The notes: a model not told the origin generated them from the letters alone. Counted from the stretch's first letter, positions 47,773 to 58,006 are shown. The stretch: DNA of 64,000 nucleotides from Desulfovibrio sp. (GCA_024683955.1 JAIKXS010000073.1:1-64000), one strand, 5' to 3'. Program-made: numbers and translations.

Positions 47773-49208
47773 AATTACGTACTCCTTTTTTGGGATAATG
47801 ATCTTTTTTGCCGGCTGTGACGGAGATGCGCTGACATTTCCAGTCATTGCCGTTCTTTTTTTATGGTTGCAATAATCTGGAATCATTATATCTCGCAATT
47901 ATGACTTCAATATGGCTTTTTGAGACTTTTTTGACGATATTGCCGGCGGAGTCGTTTTATTCGCCTATTTTTACGTTCTTACGGCAGTATTTACGTCCAA
48001 TAACGGGAAGGGTAACGATGTGAAAATAGTAGCAGTCTTGAGGCTTACACAATAGCAGTACATCTAAGCTGATCGATAAACTTTATATATAAAAATTTTT
48101 GATTAATTCTTGTAACGTGTTGCACAGCTTCTGCATATTATGTTTTCGGGAACATCCACAGGTTTCTTCCTGCCGTTTTATGCCGTGAAACGCCCCAATA
48201 CAGCGAGCGCTAGCTGCATTTGTTTGCGATCAGGATGTCACGACAGATACTTGTAATGTTTTACGGCATAAGGCGTTGAGGGTTTTTTTTGTGTCCGGCA
48301 TGGGCCATTTTTACGAATGAACGTCAGTAATCCGGGCAGTTGTGGCAAAAATTGGGAGATTTCAAGATGGGGCATGTGAAATTCGGGCAGAAAGAAGGAT
48401 CTGCAACTCTCCAGTTCGATGAACAGAAATGTTATCATGCTGGTTCTAAAAAAGGAGAGAGCTCAGGGCCTCGAAATTCAGCGTCGATGGATTAGTGGAT
48501 GGAAAAAATGAGGATAGATGGAGAGAATAAAGATTATTTGTAATCGCGGAGATGCTGGCTTAACTGTTCAAAGAGTCCGGAGACATTTTTCCGACATCCC
48601 CTGCTTGAATTGCGCCCCGTTTTTCTTTTATGCCGGGCACGTGTTTGAAAGCGACGGTTTGAAATCAGGGGCGTGAAACGACGGGACATGCATCTCCGCC
48701 GGGAGACACGGCAATACACTGTGATCTTGGAGATCAGCAGGTGAGGAATCTTCCCTGGGGAGGGATATCCCTTTTGACAATGGCAATAGAGTTCAACCGG
48801 CTTGAAGCAGGTCATTCCGGTGGAAGAATGTACGGACTTCCTTCTTCTCTGGAAGGAGGGGATCCATCACATTACGCAGCAGGAAAGAATTCCGTTCCCC
48901 GAGTCAAGGTATTGCCGGGATGTATCCTGCAACAAGAAAGAATGGCATCCTCTTTTCCCCTGCGAACAGCATCTTTTCTTGATGTCTGATCGTCACAACC
49001 ATGGGGCCTGCTGAATAGCCGTCCTGAAAATATGATGAGCGCATATGCATTGAAAAATGAGGAAAAGAGGATGCCCTTAGCTTTTCGGAGCCTCATGGTG
49101 AAACAGCATGTCTTCTTCTTGTTTTTCCAAAAATTTTATTAACGTCAGTGTGGGATATAGATGCCCGGGTTTTCAGAGCAGGGCAGAGACTCCTGCCGTT
49201 TTATTGCA
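47773..49208. other. 1.4-kb region without a recognised gene
   Basis: Several frames under 100 codons exist on both strands (for example 48534-48815 minus, rich in Arg and Cys), but none has a known motif. The left part, up to about 48150, is AT-rich and holds the rubrerythrin promoter region. The right part looks like decayed coding DNA. Confidence 0.4.
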
Positions 49209-50537
49209 TTACTGGCGTATTTTGACAGCCGGTCCAAAGCCCTTGAGCTCATTTTCTGGAACGAGACCTTTTTTGACAAACAGGGACTTAAGATGGGAAA
49301 GTCCTTTCAGAGGAGCAAGCGTTGAGACGCCGGCTACGTTGGTAAGAGAAACCTTTTCCAGAAGTCCGCACGCGGAAACCGTGTCAAAATGGTCAACGGT
49401 TGTGTCTCTGAGTTCAAGACTTTTCAGCTTTGCCATGCCTGCAAGGCAGCTGAGGTCGAGATTTTCCGCTCCTTTTTTCTTATTGAAGCCACCAACGAAG
49501 AATTTTTCCAGATTGGCAAGTCCTGTCAGCGCCTTACTGCCCGAGGCATCCTCCACAGACCAAAAGACAAGTTCCTTCAGTGTCGGGATTTTTCCTACCG
49601 GGACAAGGTCAACAGGTTTCCGCATCTGCCATATTTTAAGATACTCGAGTTTTGTTGCGGAGAGGGGACTGTAGTCGCTTACGTTTTCGGCAAAGAGGGT
49701 AAATCGTTTGAGATTCGGCATCTTGGCAATCCATGCCATATCAGTAAGCTCTGAAAGTCCTCCCATGAGCTCGCTTACCTGCTGAAGCGAGGCAAGTGAT
49801 GCGTAGTCAGCCCCTTTGGTGGCATAGTATGTCACTTTTTTCAGTTTAGGACACGTTGCAAGCGCCGAAAAATTCTTCACCTTTGCGCCATAAAAATCCA
49901 TATGTTTGAGGTTGGCGAGATGCGTGACGGGGGAGAGGTCATCTGGGACTGTCACGTAATGAAGGCGCAGCTCCTCAAGATTGGGGAAGGACTCGGGAAT
50001 CGGGGACAGGTCTCCGGGGCTTGCGTGACTGATCTGCAATACCTTCAGATCGGGAATTGAGGGCAGGCCCTTAAGCGAGGTGACATGTTTCGACGACACC
50101 GCAACAGTCTTCAGATGCGTAAGATCCTTCATCCACAAAAGATCCGTCATGGCGGCGTCAATATTGAGATGCGTGAGAGCCGTGAGGCCGGCAACTGGAC
50201 TCAGATCCTTTGCCTGACACCCAAGCACCTCAAGACGGGTGAGATGGGACAAACCAGCAAGAGGAGCAAGATCTGTTATACGTTTGCCCCGGCTGACCTT
50301 GAGCTCGGTCATTCCCGGAAAGAGACTGCAGAGCCTCGCGAGATCCGCGTCAGTGGCATCATCGAGTACAAAACGCGTACAAGAGGGAACGGTCTTGAGC
50401 TGACTTTCCACCGATGCGTCAATTCCTTCCTTAATGGCGGTTGTTTTTCCGGTTTTCACGGAAGGGGTGGCACAGACTGGTTGCACGCATACGGCAAGCA
50501 GAAACAATATTCCAGCAAAAATACGGATGCCTTTCAT
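49209..50537 (-). CDS. Secreted leucine-rich-repeat protein
   Basis: A signal peptide (residues 1-23, ILFLLAVCVQPVCA) is followed by leucine-rich repeats from about residue 50 to the end. Typical units are LAPLAGLSHLTRLEVLGC, LSPVAGLTALTHLNID, LKGLPSIPDLKVLQIS and LAPLKGLSHLKSLFV. Spacing of about 22 residues resembles the internalin type. There is no membrane anchor or sorting signal, so it is periplasmic, outer-membrane-associated or secreted. LRR proteins bind other proteins; the partner is unknown. The ATG at 50537 has GGAGGT directly upstream. It stands alone. Confidence 0.88.
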   Translation of the reverse strand: MKGIRIFAGILFLLAVCVQPVCATPSVKTGKTTAIKEGIDASVESQLKTVPSCTRFVLDDATDADLARLCSLFPGMTELKVSRGKRITDLAPLAGLSHLTRLEVLGCQAKDLSPVAGLTALTHLNIDAAMTDLLWMKDLTHLKTVAVSSKHVTSLKGLPSIPDLKVLQISHASPGDLSPIPESFPNLEELRLHYVTVPDDLSPVTHLANLKHMDFYGAKVKNFSALATCPKLKKVTYYATKGADYASLASLQQVSELMGGLSELTDMAWIAKMPNLKRFTLFAENVSDYSPLSATKLEYLKIWQMRKPVDLVPVGKIPTLKELVFWSVEDASGSKALTGLANLEKFFVGGFNKKKGAENLDLSCLAGMAKLKSLELRDTTVDHFDTVSACGLLEKVSLTNVAGVSTLAPLKGLSHLKSLFVKKGLVPENELKGFGPAVKIRQ

Positions 50538-51254
50538 GTAACCTCCTGACAACATAAAATATAAAAATAGAATTACCTACGATGCCAAGAGAAAGAATGT
50601 TCTGTCAAGTTGTAGGGGCAGCACTGTATGGCAGATGCCTGGACGTGAGGAACAAGGTTTAGTTATTTGATGATACATACCCATCAAAGCAACTGAATAA
50701 GGGAATACAGGCAATAGAATGACCAATTCACATGTTTGGTGCCTGCTGTATTCTGTTGTGAGTCCTGCTATCTAAGAGAGAAGCGGGGGAGTTGCAAGGC
50801 CATGTTTTCGATATTCTCCCTGATACGTTTTGCTTGTTTTTTTCAGGGTATAGAACGCTCCTGAGGGCTTTTGTCGGAGCGTTTGTCACAGAAGTGTGCC
50901 GTATAGAAAGAGCGGGAGGGGGAGTTTTACGACACGGACCCCCGGGTGACGGGAGTATGCGGCAAGGTGAGTGGAGGTGTTGCGCCAAGCCGATCGAGCG
51001 TAACGGGGACGCTTAACCATGTCCCTTGAATAGTGGGGCACTGAATCACGTTCGTTTATATTGCATTTTCCTGCGAAGGCCATTTTAAACGTTCCTGGGT
51101 AACGTGAGCAGCACCGCATCTGGGCCGGAAGCAGAGGGTGGGCTTTATGGTATACGAATGCTGCGGACGGGCTCCTTGGTCGCTTCGATCGGCAGTCTCT
51201 TCGAGAGCAGCACGTAACACACAGCTGGTCAAGGCGAAAATGGAAGCGTTAGAG
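50538..51254. other. Intergenic region upstream of the LRR gene
   Basis: The first part is AT-rich and should contain the LRR-gene promoter. Open frames further right are short and unconvincing. No gene is supported. Confidence 0.45.
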
Positions 51255-51299
51255 GCAAAAACGCCGTGTGCCCACGTCGTTAGGGCGTGGGCGCACGGC
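51255..51299 (-). terminator. Terminator of the helicase-NUDIX-small protein unit
   Basis: A 14-bp stem (GCCGTGTGCCCACG 51263-51276 with CGTGGGCGCACGGC 51286-51299, one G-T pair) is followed on the minus strand by GTTTTT. It lies 26 bases past the stop of the small exported protein. Confidence 0.65.
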
Positions 51300-51325
51300 A
51301 CATCGATACCGGTATTCTTCCCGCC

Positions 51326-51565
51326 CTATTTCTTGGGGCAGGTTCCTCCAAGCTGTTTTGCGAATTTGTCAGCGTCACTTTTGTAGGCGAACTCTGACAT
51401 AACGTAGGTATTCGGGCCCCGCGCCGATTTCATTTGTTTCGGATCGCGCATGTCGACCTCAACTTTTCCGTTGGCGCAATAGACATAGTATTTGGCGGCC
51501 ATGGCCTCTGTTGAGCCAAGAATGACAGCACAAAGAAAGAGCAGGATGAGTGATAAGCGGGACAT
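51326..51565 (-). CDS. Small exported protein (79 residues)
   Basis: A clear signal peptide (RLSLILLFLCAVILGSTEAMA) precedes a mature part of about 55 residues with two Cys (YYVYCANG and GGTCPKK) that could form one disulfide. Predicted fold is a short beta-alpha unit. The ATG at 51565 has GGAGA 8 bases upstream; a longer frame overlaps the NUDIX gene and is not used. No family is recognised. It is last in a run with the NUDIX and helicase genes. Confidence 0.7.
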   Translation of the reverse strand: MSRLSLILLFLCAVILGSTEAMAAKYYVYCANGKVEVDMRDPKQMKSARGPNTYVMSEFAYKSDADKFAKQLGGTCPKK

Positions 51566-51611
51566 ACGATCAGTCTCCTTGTTGAAGATGGTGCTATTGG
51601 ACGAAATCGAG

Positions 51612-52031
51612 CTACATAGCGCTTGTTGCGCGCTCGTCTTTAAGCGATTGCTCAATTTTTTTTGTCACCTCAATGTCTGCGGGAAGCCAGTTCACGGACT
51701 GTAGCTCATTGGCACTGAGCCAGGCTGCGGCTTCATGTTCGAGGAGCTGCGGTGTTTCATCGGGCATGCGGCACCAGTAGCAGTGCATAGTGAGAAAAAA
51801 GGCGGGGTATTCGTAGTGAACGGTCATCAGAAGCTCTCCGACCTTGATGTCGATGGCCAGCTCCTCCCTGATTTCCCGTACAAGAGCTTCCTTGGGTCCC
51901 TCTCCCTCTTCTATCTTTCCTCCAGGAAACTCCCAAAGATCCTTGAATTCGCCGTATCCTCTCTGGGTAGCCAGAATCTGTTCCCCTTTGCGGAGAACAG
52001 CTGCCACAACGGTAATATGTTTTTTTTCCAC
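51612..52031 (-). CDS. MutT-type NUDIX hydrolase
   Basis: The 139-residue protein has a complete NUDIX box, GGKIEEGEGPKEALVREIREELAI-type, at about residues 37-60 (G-x5-E-x7-REUxEE). The N-terminal VVAAVLRKGEQILATQR is also family-typical. MutT-type enzymes remove oxidised nucleotides such as 8-oxo-dGTP, and the close fit suggests that role. The start is GTG with AGGA upstream. It lies 18 bases behind the large PLD-helicase gene, so the two are cotranscribed. Confidence 0.93.
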   Translation of the reverse strand: MEKKHITVVAAVLRKGEQILATQRGYGEFKDLWEFPGGKIEEGEGPKEALVREIREELAIDIKVGELLMTVHYEYPAFFLTMHCYWCRMPDETPQLLEHEAAAWLSANELQSVNWLPADIEVTKKIEQSLKDERATSAM

Positions 52032-52049
52032 GTAACAATCCTGGTTTGG

Positions 52050-55013
52050 TTATCGTGTAAGAAAGTCATAGAGACCAAAGGGGACAGGACGGTCGAGCTT
52101 GAGGAGAAAATGGACGATCGGATGCATTCTGCCGTTGTCTCCAAGAATTTCGGTCTCTTCTCCGTCGGTTGGTCGTACCGGCCCTAAGTAATAGAACTCG
52201 CTCCCCTCATCATCGCTTTTTTTTATAAAGAGCAGGACCGACAAAGCCCTCTCTTCGTGCTCTGCGATGTGCCGCACTTCCTTTCCGTCGATTCGGCGGT
52301 CGTGTTTCGTAAACCATCGTAATACGCTGTTACTGATGAATTTGTCTTCATATTTTGTTGCTGTGGGGATGTTATTATTTTTTTTGTATGTTACAAATAT
52401 GGGGCATATATCATTTTTAATTTTATATCCATATATTGTAGAACTTATGTCTTTTTCCCAATTAAGTATTCTACATATATCACGTCTTGAATATTTTTGA
52501 TATAGTACAAGATTGTTTTTGTCAGAATTTTTGTAATTATCTTTGTATTTTTCTATTCCACATTGAATTATGTCATTTAGTGCAAATGTAAAAAAATCGT
52601 TTTGATTATCTTTTGCTTCAAAAATACTTTCCCCTGCGATATAAGCACTGCTTCCTATGCTTTTTATAATAGTAATGTCTGAAAACCTTTTCTTTTCATT
52701 TTCGGTATTCAGAAAAGTTTTGTTAAGAATGCGTATAGCTGATTCAAAATCAGCATATGTGCATGCAATGTCATCCTTTTTCAGCTCTTCAAAGTATTGC
52801 TGTTCCTGAACAGTGTCGTTGTGAATAAGCATTTGGAGAAGTATCAATTCATGCGGCCGTTTTCCGTCTCCAACTTGCGTGGAGATATAGTCAAGGACCG
52901 TATACTGTTCAGGAAGCAGGGACGCTGGCAAGGCATTTTGATCAACATTTTTCACAAAGCTGTAGTAGGATCCCTTTTGGTATGTGGTAAAGAGTTCCGG
53001 GTCAATCTCTCCAATCCGATACCAGTCAAGCATTGAGGGAATCCGTCCGAGTTTGTCCTTGAGCGCGAAGTAGTGCTTCTTCAGAAAAATCTTAGGCGTT
53101 GACGATTGGTCTATGGCAGAAAAAATGGCTGCTTTTGCAACTTCGTCAAAATGGATGGTGGAGACCCCGGGGACAATGGTTGACCCCTCCATGACGTATT
53201 TGCGCATATTGTCTTTTTTGTAGGTACGGTCTCCGGAAAGGGCAATGGGGATGAGAAAGTTGCCCCTGTAGTTTGCAATAAAATCGAGTACAACAAGAAA
53301 TTCCTTGTCCCGGTGTTTGCGCAGCCCTCTCCCAAGCTGCTGAACAAAGACGATGGCGCTTTCTGTCGGACGCAGCAGTATCACCTGATTGATTTCTGGA
53401 ATATCCACCCCTTCATTGAAGATATTGACCGTGAGGATGTAGTCAAGGGCGTCGTCCCCATTGTCCCGCAGACGTTCGATAGCCTCCTGACGGGCTTCTT
53501 CGCTGTCCTCTCCCGAGAGGGCAATGGTCCGTAAGAGCGTTCCGTCCGGTCCTTTCCTCTTATTGAAAAGTTTTGAGAGGAGTTTCGCCTCCTCAATGCT
53601 TGCGCAGAAAATAAGCCCCTTCAGCTTCGTTCCCGAATATCCGTAGTAGCTTGCCTGTTCAAGCACATGGTCTACGCGTTCTTCCTCATGTATCCTGTTA
53701 AAGATTCTTCCGTCGAAAACGCCGTTTTCCGTTTCTCCTTCAGTGTCTATATCCTTAAGACCGAAGTAGTGGAAAGGGCAGAGGAGATTGTTTTCGAGGG
53801 CGTCCTTCAGCCGGATTTCGTAGAGGATTGTACGGTCAAAAAGTGCGTAGACATCCGCCCTGTCCGTCCGGTCAGGCGTTGCCGTCATGCCGAGCCAGAA
53901 GGAGGGGGTGAAGTAGTCGAAAAGAGCTCGATAGGTCGGGGCCACGGCGTGGTGCACCTCATCAATGACGATAGTTGAAAAATCGTCTTTCTTAAAACGG
54001 TGCAGGACTTCGTTTTTTGCAAGCATGGAGACCATGGCAAAGACAAAGCGGGCCTTTGAAATGGCCGTAAAATCCTTTTCGTCTCCCGAGAGTCCGACCA
54101 TGCGGTCCGGGTCCTCTCCAAACACAAGGGCATAGGATTCTTTTGCCTGTTCAAGAATCTGCCGGCGATGGGCGATAAAGAGCACGCGCCTGGGCCGTAA
54201 CACATCTCTGAGACCGAAGGCAGACGCATAGGTTTTGCCCGTGCCTGTCGCAGAGATAAGGAGCCCTTTGCGTGAACCGGAATCAAGGGCCTTCTTAAGC
54301 GCGTCAAGAAAGGCCTCTTGCATGGGATTTGGCGTGAGCCTGTAGCCCCTGAGGAAGGTGGTGTGTCCTTTTGTCGAACATGCCTGCTGACGGCGACAGG
54401 TTGTGTGGCGTATCGCATAGGAGCTGCGGATCTCAGCGTATTCCTTTGTTTTTTTATGCTGCCAGAGGTCTTCAAAGTTTTGCGCAACGGACGCCGCGAT
54501 TTCCCCTTCTTTGGTTGAGACAATTTTAATGTTCCACTCATGATTAACGGTAAGGGCATACTGCGTCAGGTTTGCGCTGCCAATGAGAATGCTGTAGAGG
54601 CCGTCGTGCCGGAAAAGATAGCCCTTGGTGTGGAACCCTTCCCCGGCACTTGTCTCGTACATGCGAAGGGTAATGTTGCAGAGAGAGTCGAGGGTGTCCA
54701 GTGCCTTTGGCTCGCTGAAGGCCAGGTAGTCCGTCGTCAGGATGCGCCCGTGAATGTGCTTCTTCTCCAGATTCTTCAGCACGGGGAGAAGCGGGGTTAT
54801 TCCGCTTTGGGTAATGAAGGCGACAGAAATGTCGAAGGATTCAGCCAGGCTGAGCTCCCGTTCAATGAAGGACAGAACACTTTCCTCGCGGCTGTTGATG
54901 ACGAATTCGGGCTGAAGAGCGGGATTCCCGTTGCTTTTCGCGTCGATGTACCCTTTTTCGAAACCATGCAGCAGAATAGTTCTGATTTCATCTTCAATGG
55001 CGGAAGTTGGCAA
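52050..55013 (-). CDS. SauUSI-like type IV restriction enzyme (PLD nuclease, SF2 helicase, DUF3427)
   Basis: SauUSI-type enzymes cut DNA carrying modified cytosines, using ATP. The 987-residue product has the same order. A phospholipase-D-like nuclease comes first (about residues 45-190, HTKGYLFRHD then LIGSANLTQYALTVNHEWN). A superfamily II helicase follows, with ATGTGKTYASAF (Walker A, about 255), DEVHH (about 350), GMTATPDRTD and QQLGRGLRKH (motif VI). The C-terminal DUF3427 region starts from about residue 700. Start is TTG with AGGAGG 6 bases upstream. A block at about 52330-52760, in the C-terminal domain, is far more AT-rich than the rest. The assignment to type IV restriction is inferred from domain order; a general PLD-helicase with another role is possible. 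Confidence 0.85.
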   Translation of the reverse strand: MPTSAIEDEIRTILLHGFEKGYIDAKSNGNPALQPEFVINSREESVLSFIERELSLAESFDISVAFITQSGITPLLPVLKNLEKKHIHGRILTTDYLAFSEPKALDTLDSLCNITLRMYETSAGEGFHTKGYLFRHDGLYSILIGSANLTQYALTVNHEWNIKIVSTKEGEIAASVAQNFEDLWQHKKTKEYAEIRSSYAIRHTTCRRQQACSTKGHTTFLRGYRLTPNPMQEAFLDALKKALDSGSRKGLLISATGTGKTYASAFGLRDVLRPRRVLFIAHRRQILEQAKESYALVFGEDPDRMVGLSGDEKDFTAISKARFVFAMVSMLAKNEVLHRFKKDDFSTIVIDEVHHAVAPTYRALFDYFTPSFWLGMTATPDRTDRADVYALFDRTILYEIRLKDALENNLLCPFHYFGLKDIDTEGETENGVFDGRIFNRIHEEERVDHVLEQASYYGYSGTKLKGLIFCASIEEAKLLSKLFNKRKGPDGTLLRTIALSGEDSEEARQEAIERLRDNGDDALDYILTVNIFNEGVDIPEINQVILLRPTESAIVFVQQLGRGLRKHRDKEFLVVLDFIANYRGNFLIPIALSGDRTYKKDNMRKYVMEGSTIVPGVSTIHFDEVAKAAIFSAIDQSSTPKIFLKKHYFALKDKLGRIPSMLDWYRIGEIDPELFTTYQKGSYYSFVKNVDQNALPASLLPEQYTVLDYISTQVGDGKRPHELILLQMLIHNDTVQEQQYFEELKKDDIACTYADFESAIRILNKTFLNTENEKKRFSDITIIKSIGSSAYIAGESIFEAKDNQNDFFTFALNDIIQCGIEKYKDNYKNSDKNNLVLYQKYSRRDICRILNWEKDISSTIYGYKIKNDICPIFVTYKKNNNIPTATKYEDKFISNSVLRWFTKHDRRIDGKEVRHIAEHEERALSVLLFIKKSDDEGSEFYYLGPVRPTDGEETEILGDNGRMHPIVHFLLKLDRPVPFGLYDFLTR

Positions 55014-55046
55014 GGGAAGCCTCCTGATCTTTTGTTTAAAGGATAT

Positions 55047-55799
55047 CTAGAAAAAATATTTGAAGAGGAGGGAAAGTGTCAAAAGAAAAAGGGAAAAGGA
55101 TAGAACGTGCCTGATCCAGACATTGCCCCGTATGATCGCAAAACGGCTGCCAAGAATGTTGCCTGAGATGCTGGCAAGGGCCATGGGGAGCGCAACGGAC
55201 CACAGCACGGCTCCCTCGACGATAAAGGTGACGGCGCTCGCGCAGTTCGACGCAAGGTTAAACACCTTTGCCGTTGCCGAGGCATGAAGGAGGTCAAGTC
55301 CAATAAGCCAGTGGAAGATCAGAATCAGGATGGTGCCTGTTCCGGGGCCAAAGAAGCCGTCGTAAAGGCCGATGGAGAAGGTGAGGAGGGCTATGCGGAG
55401 GAAGGAGAGAGGGCGTTCCTTTTTTCCCCCTCTGTCAGCGCCCGGAAGAAGTGTCAGAACAAATGCCAAGGGCAGCATGGCCGCAAGAATCTTCCCGAGA
55501 AGTTCGTTATCGACATGAAGGGCTATGATTGAACCGAGAAAGGCACCAAGGAGGGAAAAGGCGATACCCCGGAGTGCAATATCAAAGCGTACAAGGCCCC
55601 GGAGCGCAAAGGAGGAAAGCGCCGACGCCGTGCCAAGACTCGAGCTCACTTTGTTGACGGCAAGAACGTGGTGAGGGGGAATGCCTGTCAGAAGAAGCGC
55701 CGGCAGGGTGATGAGCCCCCCACCTCCGGCGATTGCGTCTATAAAGCCAGCAAGAAAGGCCGCGAGGGAGGCAAAAGCTATCAACGAGAGAGAAAGCAT
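55047..55799 (-). CDS. TauE/SafE-family sulfite exporter-type permease
   Basis: This family of membrane proteins exports or imports small anions such as sulfite or sulfoacetate. The 250-residue protein has about eight hydrophobic helices and the family segments AGFIDAIAGGGGLITLPALLL near residue 18 and SIGLYDGFFGPGTGT near 150. The start at 55799 has GGAG upstream. It lies 110 bases behind the TRAP permease gene and 33 bases ahead of the helicase gene, on the same strand. A link to sulfonate metabolism is a guess from context. Confidence 0.92.
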   Translation of the reverse strand: MLSLSLIAFASLAAFLAGFIDAIAGGGGLITLPALLLTGIPPHHVLAVNKVSSSLGTASALSSFALRGLVRFDIALRGIAFSLLGAFLGSIIALHVDNELLGKILAAMLPLAFVLTLLPGADRGGKKERPLSFLRIALLTFSIGLYDGFFGPGTGTILILIFHWLIGLDLLHASATAKVFNLASNCASAVTFIVEGAVLWSVALPMALASISGNILGSRFAIIRGNVWIRHVLSFSLFLLTLSLLFKYFF

Positions 55800-55909
55800 G
55801 CGTGCTCCGCACACCTTGTGCGCGTTTCCTTTTCAAAAGCCCGTGGTCACAAAGGGGATGAGACTCTTGATGGGGAGTGAAGTTTTGGTTCCCCTGTAGG
55901 ATGGTCTTG

Positions 55910-58006
55910 TTATGCGGACGCTCCTTCACTGTCTTCACTGTCCCGACGAAAGATCTTCTGCAGGATGTAGACGATAGCCATAAGGGTGATACCCGCAAGG
56001 TCGGTCATGATACCCGGAACGATGAGCACAATGGCCGCTCCAAGGAGGATAAGACGTTCAATAAGCATGAGCTTGCGCTTCCAAAATCCCACACTGGCAA
56101 AGGAAAGGGCCGCTATGCCGATGACGGCTGTCGCCACAATGACGGCTATCTGGAGATTGCTTGCCCCTATCATGAGAAGTCCGGGATCGTAGCAGAAAAT
56201 ATAGGGAATGAAGAAACCTGCCGCCGCAAGTTTGACGGCCATGAAGCCCGTTGCATTGGGTTCTGACTTGGCGATGCCCGCTGCCGCGTAGGCCGCAAGG
56301 GCGACAGGGGGCGTAAGGTCGGCAAGGATGCCGAAGTACATGATAAAGAGGTGCGCCGCCATTTTTGGCACACCAAAGGTCTCGATGGCCGGTGCGGCGA
56401 TGGTCGCGAGGACAATATATTTGGCGGTTGTCGGAAGACCCATGCCGAGAATGATCGATGAGAGCATGGTGAAGAAAAGGGTCAGGGCAAAGCTGTTCGA
56501 AGAGAGGGCAAGAATGGCATTCGCGAGTTTCAGGCCGACACCCGTAAGGGTGACTGTACCGACAACAAAACCTGTGCAGGCGCAGGCCGCCGCAACGCCA
56601 AGGGCGAGACGGCCTCCTTTCTCAAGGGCAAGAAGAATGTCGGAGAAGGCGTTTTTGTTGCAGGAGATAAGCTCGTCCGTCACCGGGAGATTGCTTGCCT
56701 GTGAGCCGAAAAAGACCGTGATATTCTGGGCGAGGAGAGAAATGGTCACGGTTGTCAGAATGCAGTAGTAGGCTGAACGGAGCGGTGTGTAGCCCTGGAT
56801 CAGAAGATATATCAGAACAAAGACGGGGATGAGCAGGTAGCCGCCCTGCCGGAGTACTGGCCAGACCTTTGGGAGGCGTTCCTTTGGAATGCCTTTAAGC
56901 CCGAGACGCTTCGCCTCCATATGGACCATGAAGCCCACGGCAAGATAATAGAGAACGGCAGGTATGAGCGCGGCCTTCGCGATTTCGATATAGCCGACTC
57001 CAAGGAACTGGGCCATGATAAAGGCCGCAGCCCCCATGATGGGAGGCATGATCTGACCACCGGTTGAAGATGCCGCCTCCACAGCGCCAGCAAATGCTCC
57101 CCTGTAGCCAACGCTCTTCATAAGCGGAATGGTAAAGGTTCCCGTAGAAACCGTATTGGCAACGGAAGAGCCGGAGATAGTGCCGAAAAAGCCGCTTGCA
57201 AGGACCGCAACCTTGGCCGGTCCGCCCACAAAACGGCCGGCTGCCGCAAGGGAGAGGTCGATAAAGAATTTACCCAGCCCCGTGCTGTGAAGAAAAGCTC
57301 CAAAGAGAATGAAGAGAAAAACAAAGGAGGCGGAAACTCCGAGGGGCATGCCGAAAAGGCCTTCCGTTGTGAGATACATGTACGAAACGATACGCTTTAG
57401 TGAAAATCCCGGATGTCCCATCATCCCCGGTATGTAGTTGCCGAAAAGGGCGTAGAGAAGGAAACAGACGGCAACAAGGGTTATGGGAAGCCCCACAATG
57501 CGGCGCGTGGCCTCAAGGACGAGAAGTATGGATGCGAGACCAAAGCAAAAGTCTGTCGTTGTGGCAGGACCTGCATCGAGAACTATCGTGTCGTAATTGT
57601 AGACGATGTAGCCGGAAACGGCGGCGCCAGCAATGGAGAGGAGAAGATCATACCAGGCAAGGGAATCCTTGTCTCCGTCAGCTCTTGCCGGGTAGAGAAG
57701 ATAAATCAGTACGAGTACAAAACCCAGGTGGACGGCGCGCTGAATCTGGGGGGGATACTGACCGACCGCAGCGGTATAGAGATGGAAGAGTGAAAAAAGA
57801 ATGCAGAGTGTCTTTATAACGTATTCAAAAAGTCCTTTAAAAGAACGGTAACTTGCTTCCTTATCGTATTTAGCGACAATTTCTGAGACATCTACAGCTT
57901 GCTGAGCCCTTTCAACAGTATCAGAATTGAGCATTTGCTCTTTTTCAAGAGAAAAATTTTCAGATCCTTTTTTAATGATCATATCAAGTCTGTTTTTATG
58001 GCTCAT
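55910..58006 (-). CDS. TRAP transporter fused permease (DctQM, TAXI type)
   Basis: A secondary transporter that uses a sodium gradient with a periplasmic binding protein. The 698-residue product joins the small (DctQ-like) and large (DctM-like) membrane parts. It carries FGTISGSSVANTVSTGTFTIPLM, STGGQIMPPIMGAAAFI, GMGLPTTAKYIVLA and DLTPPVALAAYAAAGIA. The N-terminal 60 residues are cytoplasmic and unusually polar. Its binding protein is the TAXI-type gene at 60894-61835, on the same strand. The N-terminal coding part is AT-rich. Confidence 0.95.
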   Translation of the reverse strand: MSHKNRLDMIIKKGSENFSLEKEQMLNSDTVERAQQAVDVSEIVAKYDKEASYRSFKGLFEYVIKTLCILFSLFHLYTAAVGQYPPQIQRAVHLGFVLVLIYLLYPARADGDKDSLAWYDLLLSIAGAAVSGYIVYNYDTIVLDAGPATTTDFCFGLASILLVLEATRRIVGLPITLVAVCFLLYALFGNYIPGMMGHPGFSLKRIVSYMYLTTEGLFGMPLGVSASFVFLFILFGAFLHSTGLGKFFIDLSLAAAGRFVGGPAKVAVLASGFFGTISGSSVANTVSTGTFTIPLMKSVGYRGAFAGAVEAASSTGGQIMPPIMGAAAFIMAQFLGVGYIEIAKAALIPAVLYYLAVGFMVHMEAKRLGLKGIPKERLPKVWPVLRQGGYLLIPVFVLIYLLIQGYTPLRSAYYCILTTVTISLLAQNITVFFGSQASNLPVTDELISCNKNAFSDILLALEKGGRLALGVAAACACTGFVVGTVTLTGVGLKLANAILALSSNSFALTLFFTMLSSIILGMGLPTTAKYIVLATIAAPAIETFGVPKMAAHLFIMYFGILADLTPPVALAAYAAAGIAKSEPNATGFMAVKLAAAGFFIPYIFCYDPGLLMIGASNLQIAVIVATAVIGIAALSFASVGFWKRKLMLIERLILLGAAIVLIVPGIMTDLAGITLMAIVYILQKIFRRDSEDSEGASA

